Source of the DNA: Uranotaenia lowii
Taxonomy: Eukaryota > Arthropoda > Insecta > Diptera > Culicidae
Length of the DNA: 64,000 nt
Reading direction: 5' to 3'
Assembly (NCBI RefSeq): GCF_029784155.1
Contig: NC_073692.1
Span: 232,139,503 to 232,203,502, forward strand
This document shows, piece by piece, positions 34,571 to 45,214 of the stretch. A model generated the notes under the pieces. That model was given only the letters and a program-made list of their open reading frames with translations, was not told where the DNA came from and searched no databases. The position numbers were made by a program, and so were the translations under genes. How positions within the stretch are numbered: the stretch's first letter is position 1; every line of letters begins with the position of its first letter.

Positions 34571-35046
34571 CTCAAAACTGCTCTTTTTTCAATAAAAAAT
34601 TTAGTGGAATAGGGTAACCAGATCCAGAACACTAAAAAGAGTACATTGAGATCATTTACCCGAAAAATTAGGAGAAAATAATATAACTACGGTTTTCTGA
34701 GCTCCCAGCCATCAGGTTGATACAAGATCCATTTAATTATCGAGTTTTTCGCCTGGAAGGTATGCAAAACAGCAGGAAAAGGATAGTTTATTTAGCTACT
34801 AAACCAGGTTTAAAAGATGTTCCATCTAATTTCATATGTTTGATAACATTAATCGTAGCTGATAAATCACTTATTAACATCAATTCACAATTCAAACTGC
34901 TTTTTTAGACGTATTTTGGAAGAAATAATCTCAACTTTGGGAAAACTATAATCATGCTTTAAAATGTTATCAACTTGCTTCAAATTTAACCTTTTTGTAA
35001 AACTGTATGTTATGTTAATGAAGTTATTACAAATTTTACTTTGCCT
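34571..35046. other. No gene seen
   Basis: Nothing beyond short frames without motifs. Confidence 0.5.
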
Positions 35047-35229
35047 TTAAGATTCCTTTAACTTTGCTTCAAACTGTAAGCAACTGTGCTTTGCGATGGA
35101 AGCTGATTCTAAAGCCATTCTTCTATAGTGGGCGATATGGTGAAATTTATTGATAGGCCTCACAGAAGGAAAGCATTGTTTGAACAAAGAATGAAAAACT
35201 GTTATATTTACTTGCATTTTATCTAACAT
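35047..35229 (-). pseudogene. CACTA-like transposase C-terminal fragment
   Basis: The minus strand encodes PINKFHHIAHYRRMALES and HSCLQFEAKLKES. This resembles the K-F-H-x2-x-HY...RFEAK block found late in animal Transposase_21-like proteins. It lies upstream of the other CACTA-like piece, so it is a separate fragment or a rearranged copy. Confidence 0.45.
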
Positions 35230-35553
35230 TTGACCGTCTAAAGTTTGTCAAAATGAACAATAAGTGATGTTCAGTAATGCAGCAATAATTTCTATTATTT
35301 CATCTTTTCCTTCCAGCGTTTCCCAAAACATAAATTAAAACGAACGCAACAAAATCCAGCACTGAGAAGCAGATTGAATTAATTTAGATTTTGTTTTTTA
35401 ATGCTGTCTTGAAATATTGGATAAAGGTTTATCAGGAGACTCTACAAACCCGTAATCAAATTGTTGAATAATTTCGGTGACCTTTACGTCCGTTATAAAG
35501 TCTGTTTCACATAAAATCTGGTCGCATCTTTTCATTTACCGCAGCGCCCCTAG

Positions 35554-36060
35554 TTGTCGCATCGCGAATCTATTGACAGTGTTTTGATCCGGATGGTTTG
35601 TTTACTTAGTGGTGAAAATTTCATCAAGATTGAAGCAGTCAGTCAAAAGTTATCGACGATGGAACGCGAAAGGCGAGAGAATATGCACACTCACGTAGAG
35701 AAACCGACGTGGTCAGGAGTAATGATCGCGAAATTCCTGAAATATCCAAAATCGACTGTAAATTCGGTGCAACGTTACCGGGAGACCCTTACGGTGGCTC
35801 GAGCAAAACAAACCAGGCGTAAAAGTGGAACATATGACCGGAAGCTGCGAGCAAAGGTAATTCGATCAGTTCACAATAACCCTGGAAGCTCCTCGAGTGA
35901 TTTGGCGAAAAAGTTCTAGACGAACCACAGTACAGCTCGACGAATTTGTTTGCGAAAAGGTTTGCGGTCGTATCATGCAAGCAAACACCCCAAACGGGAC
36001 GCTGAAACAAAACCTGGTTGTCAAAACCAGGGCCAGGAAGTTGTACAAAAAAGTGTTGAC
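35554..36060 (+). pseudogene. mariner/ITm transposase N-terminal fragment
   Basis: An open frame runs to 35919 with MERERRENMHTHVEKP, a helix-turn-helix segment (MIAKFLKYPKSTVNSVQRYR) and NNPGSSSSDLAKKF. After a stop, homology continues with NHSTARRICLRKGLRSYHAS and ends near QEVVQKSVD. The catalytic domain is absent. The arrangement matches the N-terminal half of ITmD37E-like transposases, related to but distinct from the copy at 13.5 kb. Confidence 0.75.
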
Positions 36061-37064
36061 AATTCGATAAACTAAAGTTACAATGAAATTAAAAAAATAA
36101 CCTTGAAAAACAGTTTTATAAATCTGAAACGCTGTAGGTAAGACAAAACAATTTTCAGACTTCGAAACAAAGTTGAAAAAAGTTAAGATCTACAATTGTT
36201 TAGTACATTATGATGTGTTTTGAAATTGCTGAAGCGCTGTAGAAAGCATTTAGTGTAATATATTAACGATTTTCAAAGAAAAGTTTATCCAATTGCGCAA
36301 ATTTTCGCACCATCAGCCAATGTGGATTTTATTTTTGGTGTTAAGAGGAATCATTACCATATAAAACTAGCGTAGAACTCGGTGGAACTCGAAGCAATTT
36401 TAAGATTGAAAATCTAGTATTTTGTTCACAAATATCACTCTTTTTAGACACTTTATTAATTTCTTAGTTTCTTTGATGCAATTAACTTGCAGAATTTGAG
36501 AATAAGAAATAATTAGATGATTTACACGGTTCTCTGTGAAGTTCTACATAATGATTCAACTTAAACTTCGACTTCAAGGAGAAAGAATCGATTAGGAGTT
36601 TGTGTCAAATTTGGTTCCATTTGGTTTTTTTCCACTGTGTACCAAAATAGTGTTTCATTTGTATGTGACCCTCTTGCCTCTCCCGTATTAAGGGATGAAT
36701 AACGCCGAAAACGTTTGAATTCTGGAAAAAAAGAATAAAAAATTCCTCTTTCATTTTTTTTGAGGGAGGGCTCCCGAGTCATTTTTGAAACATTTCTGAT
36801 ATTACTGGAGTTTCGAGAAATTCCAAAAAATATATTGAAGTTCACCGAATCCCCCTGAAATGTCACTGAAATAATGGACGGGCAGAGTGGATTAAGCCAT
36901 CGGGGACATATTTAAATCATATTTGAAAATATAATACATTTTTATTTAATCGTTCATAGCTTGGTATGTTTTTAATCGAAAGCAGGATAAATATTTCTCT
37001 CATTACAATTCGAAGATTCGAGATTTGAGACTTAGAATCCAAAATTTAAAAAAAAAAACAAACC
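36061..37064. other. No gene seen
   Basis: AT-rich, with no supported feature. Confidence 0.5.
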
Positions 37065-37160
37065 CAAGGCAGCAATTTGGGTCCTTTGTTGTTTACGCTG
37101 TTTTGTAATGATATCAACTTGTTGCTCATTGGATGTGGAGTTCTCCTGTACACGGACGAC
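37065..37160 (+). pseudogene. LINE reverse-transcriptase scrap
   Basis: About 32 residues read QGSNLGPLLFTLFCNDINLL and end in VLLYTDDL, the RT palm with a YTDD variant of the YADD box. It is cut at TTAA by a piggyBac-like end. Confidence 0.7.
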
Positions 37161-37400
37161 TTAACTCTAGAAAGACCGCACCAGTCAAAATGACTGGTTG
37201 GACACTTTGTTTGTTGATTATCTTTTAAACACTACGCTCTAAAAATTCGCAAAAAACACGACTTTTCATGAATTTTGAATCTCTACAAAACTGTGTATTT
37301 TTTATTTCACTAGCTCTTTTAATAAGCGAGAAAAATTTCGCCATTGACTCTCGGACCGTGACCAGTCAAAATGACTGGTAAAATTCACAAACCTATAACC
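37161..37400 (+). mobile_element. piggyBac-like terminus inserted at TTAA
   Basis: TTAA (37161-37164) is followed by CTCTAGAAAG, which resembles the piggyBac-superfamily end CCCTAGAAAG. Two identical 19-bp hairpins (ACCAGTCAAAATGACTGGT) at 37180-37198 and 37361-37379 may be subterminal repeats. The opposite end and the second TTAA were not found, so the element is partial or the far end has decayed. Confidence 0.55.
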
Positions 37401-37979
37401 ACCTATAACTCAAACAAGATAAATTTTTTTCTCTTGCTTTTGGTTTCATTTGCAATCTACATTCAAGACAAAGAGCCTTAGTTGATTTATGGTGGGCAGA
37501 AGTGTGTCATTCGTAATGAAATTATTGATTTTCGATGCGAAGTCATGAAAATCTGTAGAAAAAGTTCTCGGATTGACCGCTGTGTGGCGCTTCAAGCACT
37601 TGACTCCCAATTTTTTAGTCCATTTTGTTGCTCAACTATAATCAAACTTTCTGTCAAAATTTGCCGAAATTTTATCAAAATTTGTAAAAGTTATGTTAGA
37701 TTTCATACATGTCCATTCGAGAAATCGAATAATTTTAGGTGATTTTTATACTAAACTAGAATGAGTAAAATAATTATGAATTGTGTAATCATTTATTCAA
37801 ATTTGATGACATCAGCTTTGAAACTAATTTAAATGATATTTCATCATGAGTGCACAGAATATTTTTTATATGTTGGTTATCCACCATGGGTGCACGGATT
37901 CACCGCAGTTTCTGCCCAAGTATGTATTCACATGCATTCTTAGATTATTAGGTTAGACAAATTTCCAATGGAAGTTCAC
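37401..37979. other. No gene seen
   Basis: AT-rich. The phrase ATGGGTGCACGGATT occurs at 37887-37901 and again at 38208-38222, bracketing the SINE-like unit. Confidence 0.45.
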
Positions 37980-38190
37980 TTACAGGTATTCCGGCACCCG
38001 TCTTTAAAGCTGGCAACTGATTGAACATTCTTATTGAACATTCTTATTACAAGAAGAAACACATCTTACCTGTCGGCAAGTTATGGGGTTTGAACCCAAG
38101 TGTTTTCCTGCCGATACCGGGAATCGAACACAGTACGCCTGGCATACCTAGACCAGACTTGCGCCAGCCTATTTGATAAACCACATCGGC
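37980..38190 (-). repeat. tRNA-related SINE candidate
   Basis: On the minus strand TGGCGCAAGTCTGG (38153-38166) resembles an RNA polymerase III A box. TGTTCGATTCC at about 38119-38129 resembles a B box, 30-40 nt downstream as in tRNA genes. A non-tRNA body follows with a short AACATTCTTATTG tandem at 38028-38054. No complete tRNA fold is apparent. Confidence 0.5.
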
Positions 38191-38430
38191 GCTAAGATAT
38201 TTCAACATGGGTGCACGGATTGGCTGTAAATCCGTCGTTGAAAATTATATAGAAATAAATAGTTTTCAACTTGCTTCAGAACACAAAATATTTTTGAGTA
38301 AGATATGATAGGTATTTGAAATGCAATATTGATCAATCAAAAAACTTTTAAGGAAAAACAAATCAACGTATACATTTGACAATGTTGATTCATTATTTTT
38401 ATGTTCACTGTTTTCCGTCGCACGACATAC

Positions 38431-38500
38431 CTTGATGCATATAATTCCTTAAATTCACTCGGTCTATGGTAACCGTTTTCCAATTTCTTGGATGTTGATC
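38431..38500 (-). other. Possible exon truncated by the assembly gap
   Basis: The minus strand is open from the gap edge to a consensus donor (AAG then GTATGT at 38430-38425). The frame is ambiguous. It should not be read as the end of the errantiviral env on the far side of the gap. Confidence 0.25.
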
Positions 38501-39000
38501 NNNNNNNNNNNNNNNNNNNNNNNNNNNNNNNNNNNNNNNNNNNNNNNNNNNNNNNNNNNNNNNNNNNNNNNNNNNNNNNNNNNNNNNNNNNNNNNNNNNN
38601 NNNNNNNNNNNNNNNNNNNNNNNNNNNNNNNNNNNNNNNNNNNNNNNNNNNNNNNNNNNNNNNNNNNNNNNNNNNNNNNNNNNNNNNNNNNNNNNNNNNN
38701 NNNNNNNNNNNNNNNNNNNNNNNNNNNNNNNNNNNNNNNNNNNNNNNNNNNNNNNNNNNNNNNNNNNNNNNNNNNNNNNNNNNNNNNNNNNNNNNNNNNN
38801 NNNNNNNNNNNNNNNNNNNNNNNNNNNNNNNNNNNNNNNNNNNNNNNNNNNNNNNNNNNNNNNNNNNNNNNNNNNNNNNNNNNNNNNNNNNNNNNNNNNN
38901 NNNNNNNNNNNNNNNNNNNNNNNNNNNNNNNNNNNNNNNNNNNNNNNNNNNNNNNNNNNNNNNNNNNNNNNNNNNNNNNNNNNNNNNNNNNNNNNNNNNN
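38501..39000. other. Assembly gap (500 N)
   Basis: Exactly 500 undetermined bases, a conventional placeholder length. The 3' part of the errantivirus (end of env and 3' LTR) should fall here, if present. Confidence 1.
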
Positions 39001-40410
39001 AATCCTGTAGTAGTGTGTTGTAGCTGGGTGTGCTCCTTCCTCAATGACTCGATGTGGTTTTGGTTTTCGATGTGAAGCGATGCCATTTTTTCCAGGTCTG
39101 GTTGGTCCAGGATCGATGTTGTTTTGAAATCCACTCCAATGGTCGGAACAATTTTGACTTCATGATTGAATGTCGTTTTTTCGTCTTCATATTTGGCTCC
39201 GTTTATGATCAGGGAACAATTTGGGTAATTTATCAGTATCGTTCCTGTTACCATCCGATTTCTGATGTTGCAGTTTGAGTGTAATTGTATAGGTTTTAAC
39301 GCATTTTTTATTAGCAAGGTGTGGCTGTTGATAATTTTGATGTCCATGAGGGCTCGATGATTGATGTATGTGCAGGATGCGTCGTCTCCGTGAAGTACGT
39401 TGTGGATACAACCGTCGCCTGTTATGTTAGTAAGCTCCTGTCTATTACAAATTCGATATTGTTCAATAATGTTGCATTCAGTTTTTGAGGCAAATGTTAG
39501 TCCTGAATTTACAATGGGTAGATTGAATGGAGTTGATATTACTTTGTTTTCTGTAGGAATAGTTTCGTATCTGATGTATTTGAATGTTCCTTGGAGAAAA
39601 ATTGGGATTTTGACTATAAATATAATTTTTGATCCTTTGTGATTCGTTTCGACGTTAATAAATTCATATATTTGATCTGGGTTGTTTATAACAATATTTT
39701 GTTCTGTAAGTCTATCTAATGCAAATTTTGTTTCGGTATTTGACAATAATGCCTTTGGGAGAATGCCTATTCTTGTTAATTGGATCGATTCGAATATGTC
39801 TTTGAGTTGATTGTTGAGAAGATCCATGTTAAGTATTAAGTCGTGAACTATTCCTTTTAATATAATATCATTTGGATTATGAAGGCTGTTAACTATGCTA
39901 GAAATTTTACGCAGAATTTGAATTTGTTGATCATTTACGTGATTAATTATTTCGTTAATTTTAGATTGGAATTCGTCGTTGATACGGATTTGCCTTTGAT
40001 CGTTTTCTATTAATTTATTGGTTTTTGTTTTTGATTCGTCCAGCGTTTGTTTAATGAGTTGTAAGTCGTTGTCGTCTAAATGACCTGTTAATGATTTAAT
40101 AAAAGTTCCGAGTGGGTTAAGAATTCCTCGTTTGGGTCGGATTGGTCTTAGTCGATAATAGTTGTCCGAAAGTTGTTTCATTCTAATGTCAAGTGTTTTA
40201 TGGAATTCTTTGGTCGAATTTTGTTGTTCGAAAAGCTTTAGTGCGTACTGAATGTTTACAAAGCTTGACCTAAATTCGTCTAGGTCAACTACGTGTAGGT
40301 GCAAGTGTTGTGATATCATGATTTTTGCCTCTTCTTCCTCGAATGCGATTATTCCGGCATGTCTGGTTAGATCCGTGATTGTAACTTCTGCTTTAACGTC
40401 AAGGGCCAAT
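39001..40410 (-). CDS. env: Errantivirus envelope glycoprotein (3' end in gap)
   Basis: This would encode the membrane fusion protein, related to baculovirus F and gypsy Env. There is no in-frame ATG at the 5' end; the frame opens at a splice acceptor at 40411, so translation depends on a leader exon in the 5' leader (45799-45833). A furin-type RPKR site lies at about residue 91-94 of the visible frame, followed by a Gly/hydrophobic stretch as expected for a fusion peptide. Cys-bearing ectodomain segments follow. The transmembrane anchor and tail are not visible and presumably lie in the gap. The visible part has no stop or shift. Confidence 0.85.
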
Positions 40411-40424
40411 CTGTAATGGAGGAA
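40410..40424 (-). promoter_or_regulatory. env splice acceptor
   Basis: The minus strand reads TTCCTCCATTACAG directly before the env frame. A TAA sits 19-21 nt upstream in the same frame, so env needs splicing. The phase fits the leader exon donor at 45798. Confidence 0.7.
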
Positions 40425-40479
40425 TGTTTAAGTTTTGTTTCGATAAATGGGGTCATGGCTGAAAAGATAGAAATGAAAA

Positions 40480-43400
40480 TTAGTTCCGTTGCCGCCTTAT
40501 CTTTGTCTTGTGGATCCTTCTTCCTTGGTCGTCTATGAAGGTTTTTCGGTGGTTCCTCCGGACAAGATGGTGCCGATACTTATCTTTCGCCTTGCTTTTT
40601 ATTCCTTGGCGCGAGATGAAAACGGGTTCTTGTGGTTCAAGGATTGGGTCTGGTTCTGAGTTTCTGTTGTGGAATTCTAAGTCTCGTTTTTGTTTCTTTC
40701 GGATATTCATCGTGGCTTCATCGTATAATTTGTCTCTCTTTTCGATAATTTCTTCCATGTCCAGAGATCTTCTATCGCCTTCTTTAATAGCGTAGAAAAT
40801 TTCTCTGGGACGCATTTTGGTTGAGGAGTGGATGGTATCATTATAAAGCCCAGTACTGATGCGAAATATTTCTTTTTTAGTCAGTCCTTCGTGATTTGGT
40901 TTTATGCATCGAAAAATTTCACTGAGTGTCGAGTGAAATCGTTCAACAATCCCGTTGACCTCGCTTTTGTTGGAGGGAGTGAAATAAGTTTCGATGCCTA
41001 ATTCTTCCAGCATACCTCGAACTTCAATCGATCGTATGGCTGGTTCGTTATCACTGACTATGAGCTTCGGCAGGCCATAGTTGGATATTAATTTGGTTAT
41101 TCCCGATCGTATGTCTGGGATTGATCTTGATTTTATTGGAATAAGCATTCCGAATTTTGATAGTTTATCTACAGCCGTTAAAAATATATTCGGGCTACAG
41201 ATAAATATATCGATGTGTACTATGTCCAATGGTTTGTTCGGAATTGGTGTTTGAGCCAAACTTATTTTATATGGATGTCTCTCGTATTTTGCGATTTTAC
41301 AAGTTTCGCAAAGAATCGTGTGCTTTCGTATCTTATTTTTCATTTTAGGGAAGAAATACTTTTGAGAAATAGCAGAAAAATTTTCTTCTATGCCTCTATG
41401 AGCTCTATTGTGGGTGTTATTGATGACCTCATTTTGCTCCTCTTCTGTTTGCAAGTCTGTTAAGAGTTTTTGGGAAATAAAGATCTTGAATGTTTTGACA
41501 CGGGAGAAATAGTTTTTATATACTATCTGAATTGAATTTATAAGTTTTTCAGGGCAGTATATGCAATTTGCTCTTTTGGGATCCATGAATTCTTTGAAAA
41601 TTCTTAGAATTGTCGGTACCCCGTAATTTAATTTTGTGAATGTATGTCTGAGGATTTTTGGAAATATTTGTCTTCCGGTAACTTCATTTTCGTTTTCTCC
41701 AATTTCCAAGATAATCTGGTTTGAGAACGAATTTACAGCTCTTTCGGTGCAGGGGATGAATTCTGAATCGTCTGTATCAGCTGAATGTTGGGTGGCTGCA
41801 TCGGAAGAGGGCTCGTCAATGTCTTCGTTAACGTCTTCATTAATATTTAGTTCCTGATGGATTCTTGATAGACCATCAGCAACTACGTTTTGCTTTCCAG
41901 CTCTATATCTGATATCGTAGGAGTAGTCTAGTAAGGCTATCATCCATCTAGCAATTTTGCTAGAAGGATCCTTTAAATTAACGGCACAAGTAAGAGGTTT
42001 ATGATCAGTGAATAAGATGAATTTGTTGCCAAACAGATAGGGTCTGAAATATTTTGTGGCCCAGTAGATGGCCAATAATTCTTTTTCAATAGTAGAGTAG
42101 TTTTCTTCGCTTTTATTCAAAGTTCTTGAAGCAAAAGCGATGGGCTTGTCTCTACCTATTGCTCCTTGTGACAAGACTGCTCCAATGGCATACTTGGAAG
42201 CGTCTGTTGTCAGAATGAATGGGATGGTGAAATCTGGGTGAGCTAGAATTGCGCTACTCCCAAGAATTTCTTTGCATTTTTGAAAAGCTTTCAAGAACTC
42301 AGGAGTATGTTGGACTTTTTCATGTTTCCTGAGGCATTGTGTTAGAGGTTTGGTGATTTTACTGAAATCTCTAATGAACTTCCTATAGTAACCGATAGTT
42401 CCCAGAAAAGATTTTATATCTTTTTCTGTTTTGGGTACCGGCCAAGATTTTATGACATGAATTTTTTCGGGGTTCGGCATGACACCATCTTCATTCACTA
42501 CGTGTCCCAAGAATGACACTTCTTTCTTTAGAAATTCACTCTTGTCGAGTTGAATTTTCAAATTTGCCTTTTTCAAAGCTGTGAAGATTTTGTCGAGGTT
42601 ATTACAGTGTTCTTGAAGACTGTAACTGAAAACAATTATATCGTCCATATAGACGAGACAGATTACTCCTGCCAGTCCTGTTAAGACTGCGTTCATAGTC
42701 CTCTGAAATGTGGCCGGAGCATTTTTGAGTCCAAAGGGCATTCTAAGGTACTCGTAATGGCCATTTTCTGTGGAGAAGGCAGTCTTTTGTATATCTTTTT
42801 CATCCATTGGTATTTGATGAAAACCGGACGCTAAGTCAAGCGTGGTGAAGTATCTACTTCTACCTAGCTTGTCCAGGATGTCTGATATGTTCGGGATTGG
42901 AAATTTGTCGTCTATAGTTTTGTTGTTCAATTTCCTATAGTCTACGACAATTCTCCATTTTTGAGTGCCAGCAGCGTCTAACTTCTTTGGCACGACCCAA
43001 ATTGGAGAGTTCCATGGAGATGATGATGGTCTTATTATGTTTTCAGTTAACATTTTTTGTATTTGCTTGCAGACTTCCTCTTTGTGACAATGAGGATATC
43101 TGTAGCTTTTCTGATATACAGGCAATTCATCAGTTGTTAAAATTTTGTGTTTCACAGCGTTTGTGGCACTGAGAGGTTCATTTTCTAAATGGAAAACATC
43201 TTGGTTTTCTTTAATGACCTTCAGCAAATTAGTCTTTTCCTCGGTGTTTAGATGATCAAGGCGAAGCTGATCAATTAGTTCCGTTAGGCGATTTGTGTCA
43301 TTCGATAGTTCCATGATATTAAGTTCATTTTCAGTTAATTTTTGTTCAAAGTTGTTAACTGTTATCTCCAGAGGATAATCTAGTTTAACAAGTTGGTTTT

Positions 43401-43758
43401 CTTTTGAATTATTTCGAAGGACAACGTTTGCTTTGTGTTCTTTTGCTTGGTAAAGTCCGGCACAAATGAACACATTAGGAGAAAGATTTATATCTTCTTC
43501 TAATAAAAAATCACCAGATGACTCGGATACTGGTATTTCTATATTATATATTGATTCGCCGGAGATTTCTTTCGAAAATGGCTCCGGGAATTTCTTGTGC
43601 ATCTGTAACTTTGTACCAAGCACAAATAAGGAGTTGTCTATGGTGTTAATTTTTGCTTGAAGTTCTTGAAGCGTCTCATAGCCTATGAGACCATGGAAAA
43701 ATTTGTGAAAGTCAAATATATGGAATTTAAATGTTTTCCCGTTAGATCTGGGAATGGG
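40480..43758 (-). CDS. pol: Errantivirus pol: reverse transcriptase, RNase H, integrase
   Basis: The frame is open from 43758, with no stop to 40480. Numbering from GTG 43623: RT has VVDYRKLN (227-233), the catalytic Asp in LDLASGFHQ (263) and YMDD (325-328). RNase H has TDAS (Asp 474), the IEKE Glu and TDHKP (Asp 540). Integrase has the HHCC zinc finger (His 738, His 742, Cys 772, Cys 775) and a complete catalytic triad Asp 805, Asp 858, Glu 894 with D-x35-E spacing. All catalytic residues are present. pol would be made as a gag-pol fusion by frameshifting and has no start codon of its own. The upstream protease part is in another frame. Confidence 0.93.
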   Translation of the reverse strand, partial: PIPRSNGKTFKFHIFDFHKFFHGLIGYETLQELQAKINTIDNSLFVLGTKLQMHKKFPEPFSKEISGESIYNIEIPVSESSGDFLLEEDINLSPNVFICAGLYQAKEHKANVVLRNNSKENQLVKLDYPLEITVNNFEQKLTENELNIMELSNDTNRLTELIDQLRLDHLNTEEKTNLLKVIKENQDVFHLENEPLSATNAVKHKILTTDELPVYQKSYRYPHCHKEEVCKQIQKMLTENIIRPSSSPWNSPIWVVPKKLDAAGTQKWRIVVDYRKLNNKTIDDKFPIPNISDILDKLGRSRYFTTLDLASGFHQIPMDEKDIQKTAFSTENGHYEYLRMPFGLKNAPATFQRTMNAVLTGLAGVICLVYMDDIIVFSYSLQEHCNNLDKIFTALKKANLKIQLDKSEFLKKEVSFLGHVVNEDGVMPNPEKIHVIKSWPVPKTEKDIKSFLGTIGYYRKFIRDFSKITKPLTQCLRKHEKVQHTPEFLKAFQKCKEILGSSAILAHPDFTIPFILTTDASKYAIGAVLSQGAIGRDKPIAFASRTLNKSEENYSTIEKELLAIYWATKYFRPYLFGNKFILFTDHKPLTCAVNLKDPSSKIARWMIALLDYSYDIRYRAGKQNVVADGLSRIHQELNINEDVNEDIDEPSSDAATQHSADTDDSEFIPCTERAVNSFSNQIILEIGENENEVTGRQIFPKILRHTFTKLNYGVPTILRIFKEFMDPKRANCIYCPEKLINSIQIVYKNYFSRVKTFKIFISQKLLTDLQTEEEQNEVINNTHNRAHRGIEENFSAISQKYFFPKMKNKIRKHTILCETCKIAKYERHPYKISLAQTPIPNKPLDIVHIDIFICSPNIFLTAVDKLSKFGMLIPIKSRSIPDIRSGITKLISNYGLPKLIVSDNEPAIRSIEVRGMLEELGIETYFTPSNKSEVNGIVERFHSTLSEIFRCIKPNHEGLTKKEIFRISTGLYNDTIHSSTKMRPREIFYAIKEGDRRSLDMEEIIEKRDKLYDEATMNIRKKQKRDLEFHNRNSEPDPILEPQEPVFISRQGIKSKAKDKYRHHLVRRNHRKTFIDDQGRRIHKTKIRRQRN

Positions 43759-43960
43759 TTAAAATTTACGTATCGATCGATGGCGTGTGTGCCTGAAACG
43801 TTCGATACAACGGTTGGGATTTTCAACGGAAATGATTTTTTCACGAGTCTTGAACAAATATAATTTTTATTAGCGCCCGTATCTATGAGTAATTTTAGGT
43901 GAAAGCCTTGAATCGATGGTATTTGTACATATGGTATACAATTATTCGACTTTACCTTGG
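43745..43960 (-). pseudogene. Errantivirus aspartic protease segment, frameshifted from RT
   Basis: A retroviral-type protease active site, LLIDTGANKNYI, is read in a frame that overlaps the end of gag. Downstream, near 43745-43760, the homologous reading passes into the pol frame, so a one-base shift separates protease from RT. This would block polyprotein synthesis unless it is a sequencing or assembly error. Confidence 0.7.
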
Positions 43961-45214
43961 AAACGTCGATGACGTCTCCACTTGAAAATTTAGGTTGTCG
44001 GCCAAATTTTCTGGGTGTTCTGTTTCTAAAGAGTATGTGTTATAATTTTCTTGATTATAACTCGTGGAAGGGTAATAATCAAAACAGTTTTCGTAACAAT
44101 CTTGCTGTTGTTGTTCTATGTTCCTCAATTCATTAATGTTTGCTTGTCTTGGGGGTACTGCGGGCACAAACCTATTCTTTTGTGGAAATGGTTGTCTTTG
44201 TGGATAGTTTTGTGGTCTGTTAATGTAGTTGACAAATTTAGATCTGATGGATCTGTTAGCATTTACCGTTTCCGGAGCTGGGAGAGCTCTCGGTGTTCGG
44301 GGGTTTGCTATGTCATTATTACGTGACATAAATTGCGGTGTATAATTCGGATTTTGAGAGTGTTGTACATACGGCATTGGTCGATGAGAAGGATGCATTG
44401 GGGAATTATGCCTATATGTTGGCGGAGGAAATTGGAAATTCATAGGTCTAGGGGGACGTGCTGGGAGATTTGGTCTGTTTAATCCACTTTTACTTAGGTA
44501 ATTTCTCTCTTCAACAGCAGTGTCAAAAGCTTGTTTAATTGTTCTAGGTTGCCTTGCTCGCACATTTCCTCCAATTGGTTCTTTTAGACCAGCCAGGAAA
44601 ACTTGGAGTGCGTTTTCTTTGTGGGTCGAGTTTCGGTCTCTTTTGACGTTTTCGTCACTTGTTGATATGTTTGTATTATTTATCAACAAGGATAATAAAT
44701 TTTGTACTTGTCCGAAAAACTGTTCTATAGAAAAATTTTGTTGGAGTTGGAAAAGTTCGCGCGTAAGGGTGACAGAATCGCGTTTATCGTTATAATAGGC
44801 TATAAGGTTTGCTTTGATTTCTTCCCAGTTGAGGGAAGTCCCATGTGTCTCTAAGACTTGGTCTGCTTCGTCAATAATTTTGTTTCTGATGGCTTGAAGC
44901 CAAATTTTTTCGAATGGTGTGTTTTTTATGGGTTCCATAAAAGGCAGGAAATGTTCGACGGATCTTATGAAACTGTGAAGTTTGATGGGGTTGCCATCAA
45001 ATGGTTGTAGCTCTCTCACTGCTTGAGGAGTTTGAAGGGATTTTGTTATTTTCTCCGCTTGTTCAATTATTCTAAGACCTTCCATGTTCGAATTTTGATT
45101 TGGGTTTAGTGGTAACGGGTTAGGAGGAGGTGGTGGAATAGGATTTTGGTTACTATTCATATCTGATTCGTTTGTTTCACGGTTTCTTAGGTTATATGGG
45201 TGGAAACGTTCCAT
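43952..45214 (-). CDS. gag: Errantivirus Gag
   Basis: This is a structural capsid-type protein of 420 residues from ATG 45214 to the stop at 43952. It has a short basic start (PYNLRNRE), a proline run, and a central region typical of gypsy-class Gag (LQPFDGNPIKLHSFIRSVEH at about residues 70-90, FSIEQFFGQVQNLLSLL near 165). The C-terminus is Pro/Arg/Gln-rich. No CCHC zinc knuckle is present, which is normal for errantiviruses. A codon before the ATG (TTG) also lies in frame, but the ATG is preferred. Confidence 0.88.
   Translation of the reverse strand: MERFHPYNLRNRETNESDMNSNQNPIPPPPPNPLPLNPNQNSNMEGLRIIEQAEKITKSLQTPQAVRELQPFDGNPIKLHSFIRSVEHFLPFMEPIKNTPFEKIWLQAIRNKIIDEADQVLETHGTSLNWEEIKANLIAYYNDKRDSVTLTRELFQLQQNFSIEQFFGQVQNLLSLLINNTNISTSDENVKRDRNSTHKENALQVFLAGLKEPIGGNVRARQPRTIKQAFDTAVEERNYLSKSGLNRPNLPARPPRPMNFQFPPPTYRHNSPMHPSHRPMPYVQHSQNPNYTPQFMSRNNDIANPRTPRALPAPETVNANRSIRSKFVNYINRPQNYPQRQPFPQKNRFVPAVPPRQANINELRNIEQQQQDCYENCFDYYPSTSYNQENYNTYSLETEHPENLADNLNFQVETSSTFPR
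43985..43991 (-). promoter_or_regulatory. Candidate -1 ribosomal frameshift site (A AAT TTT)
   Basis: In the gag frame the minus strand reads CTA AAT TTT CAA, a canonical X XXY YYZ heptamer, 33 nt before the gag stop codon. Slipping back one base enters the frame that leads to the protease active site. No downstream stimulator was modelled. Confidence 0.6.

Noticed and set aside
38337..38500. Apparent continuation of the env frame beyond the gap
   Set aside because: The frame is carried only by 500 N and the far side shows no env or LTR features; it is unrelated or unknown sequence.
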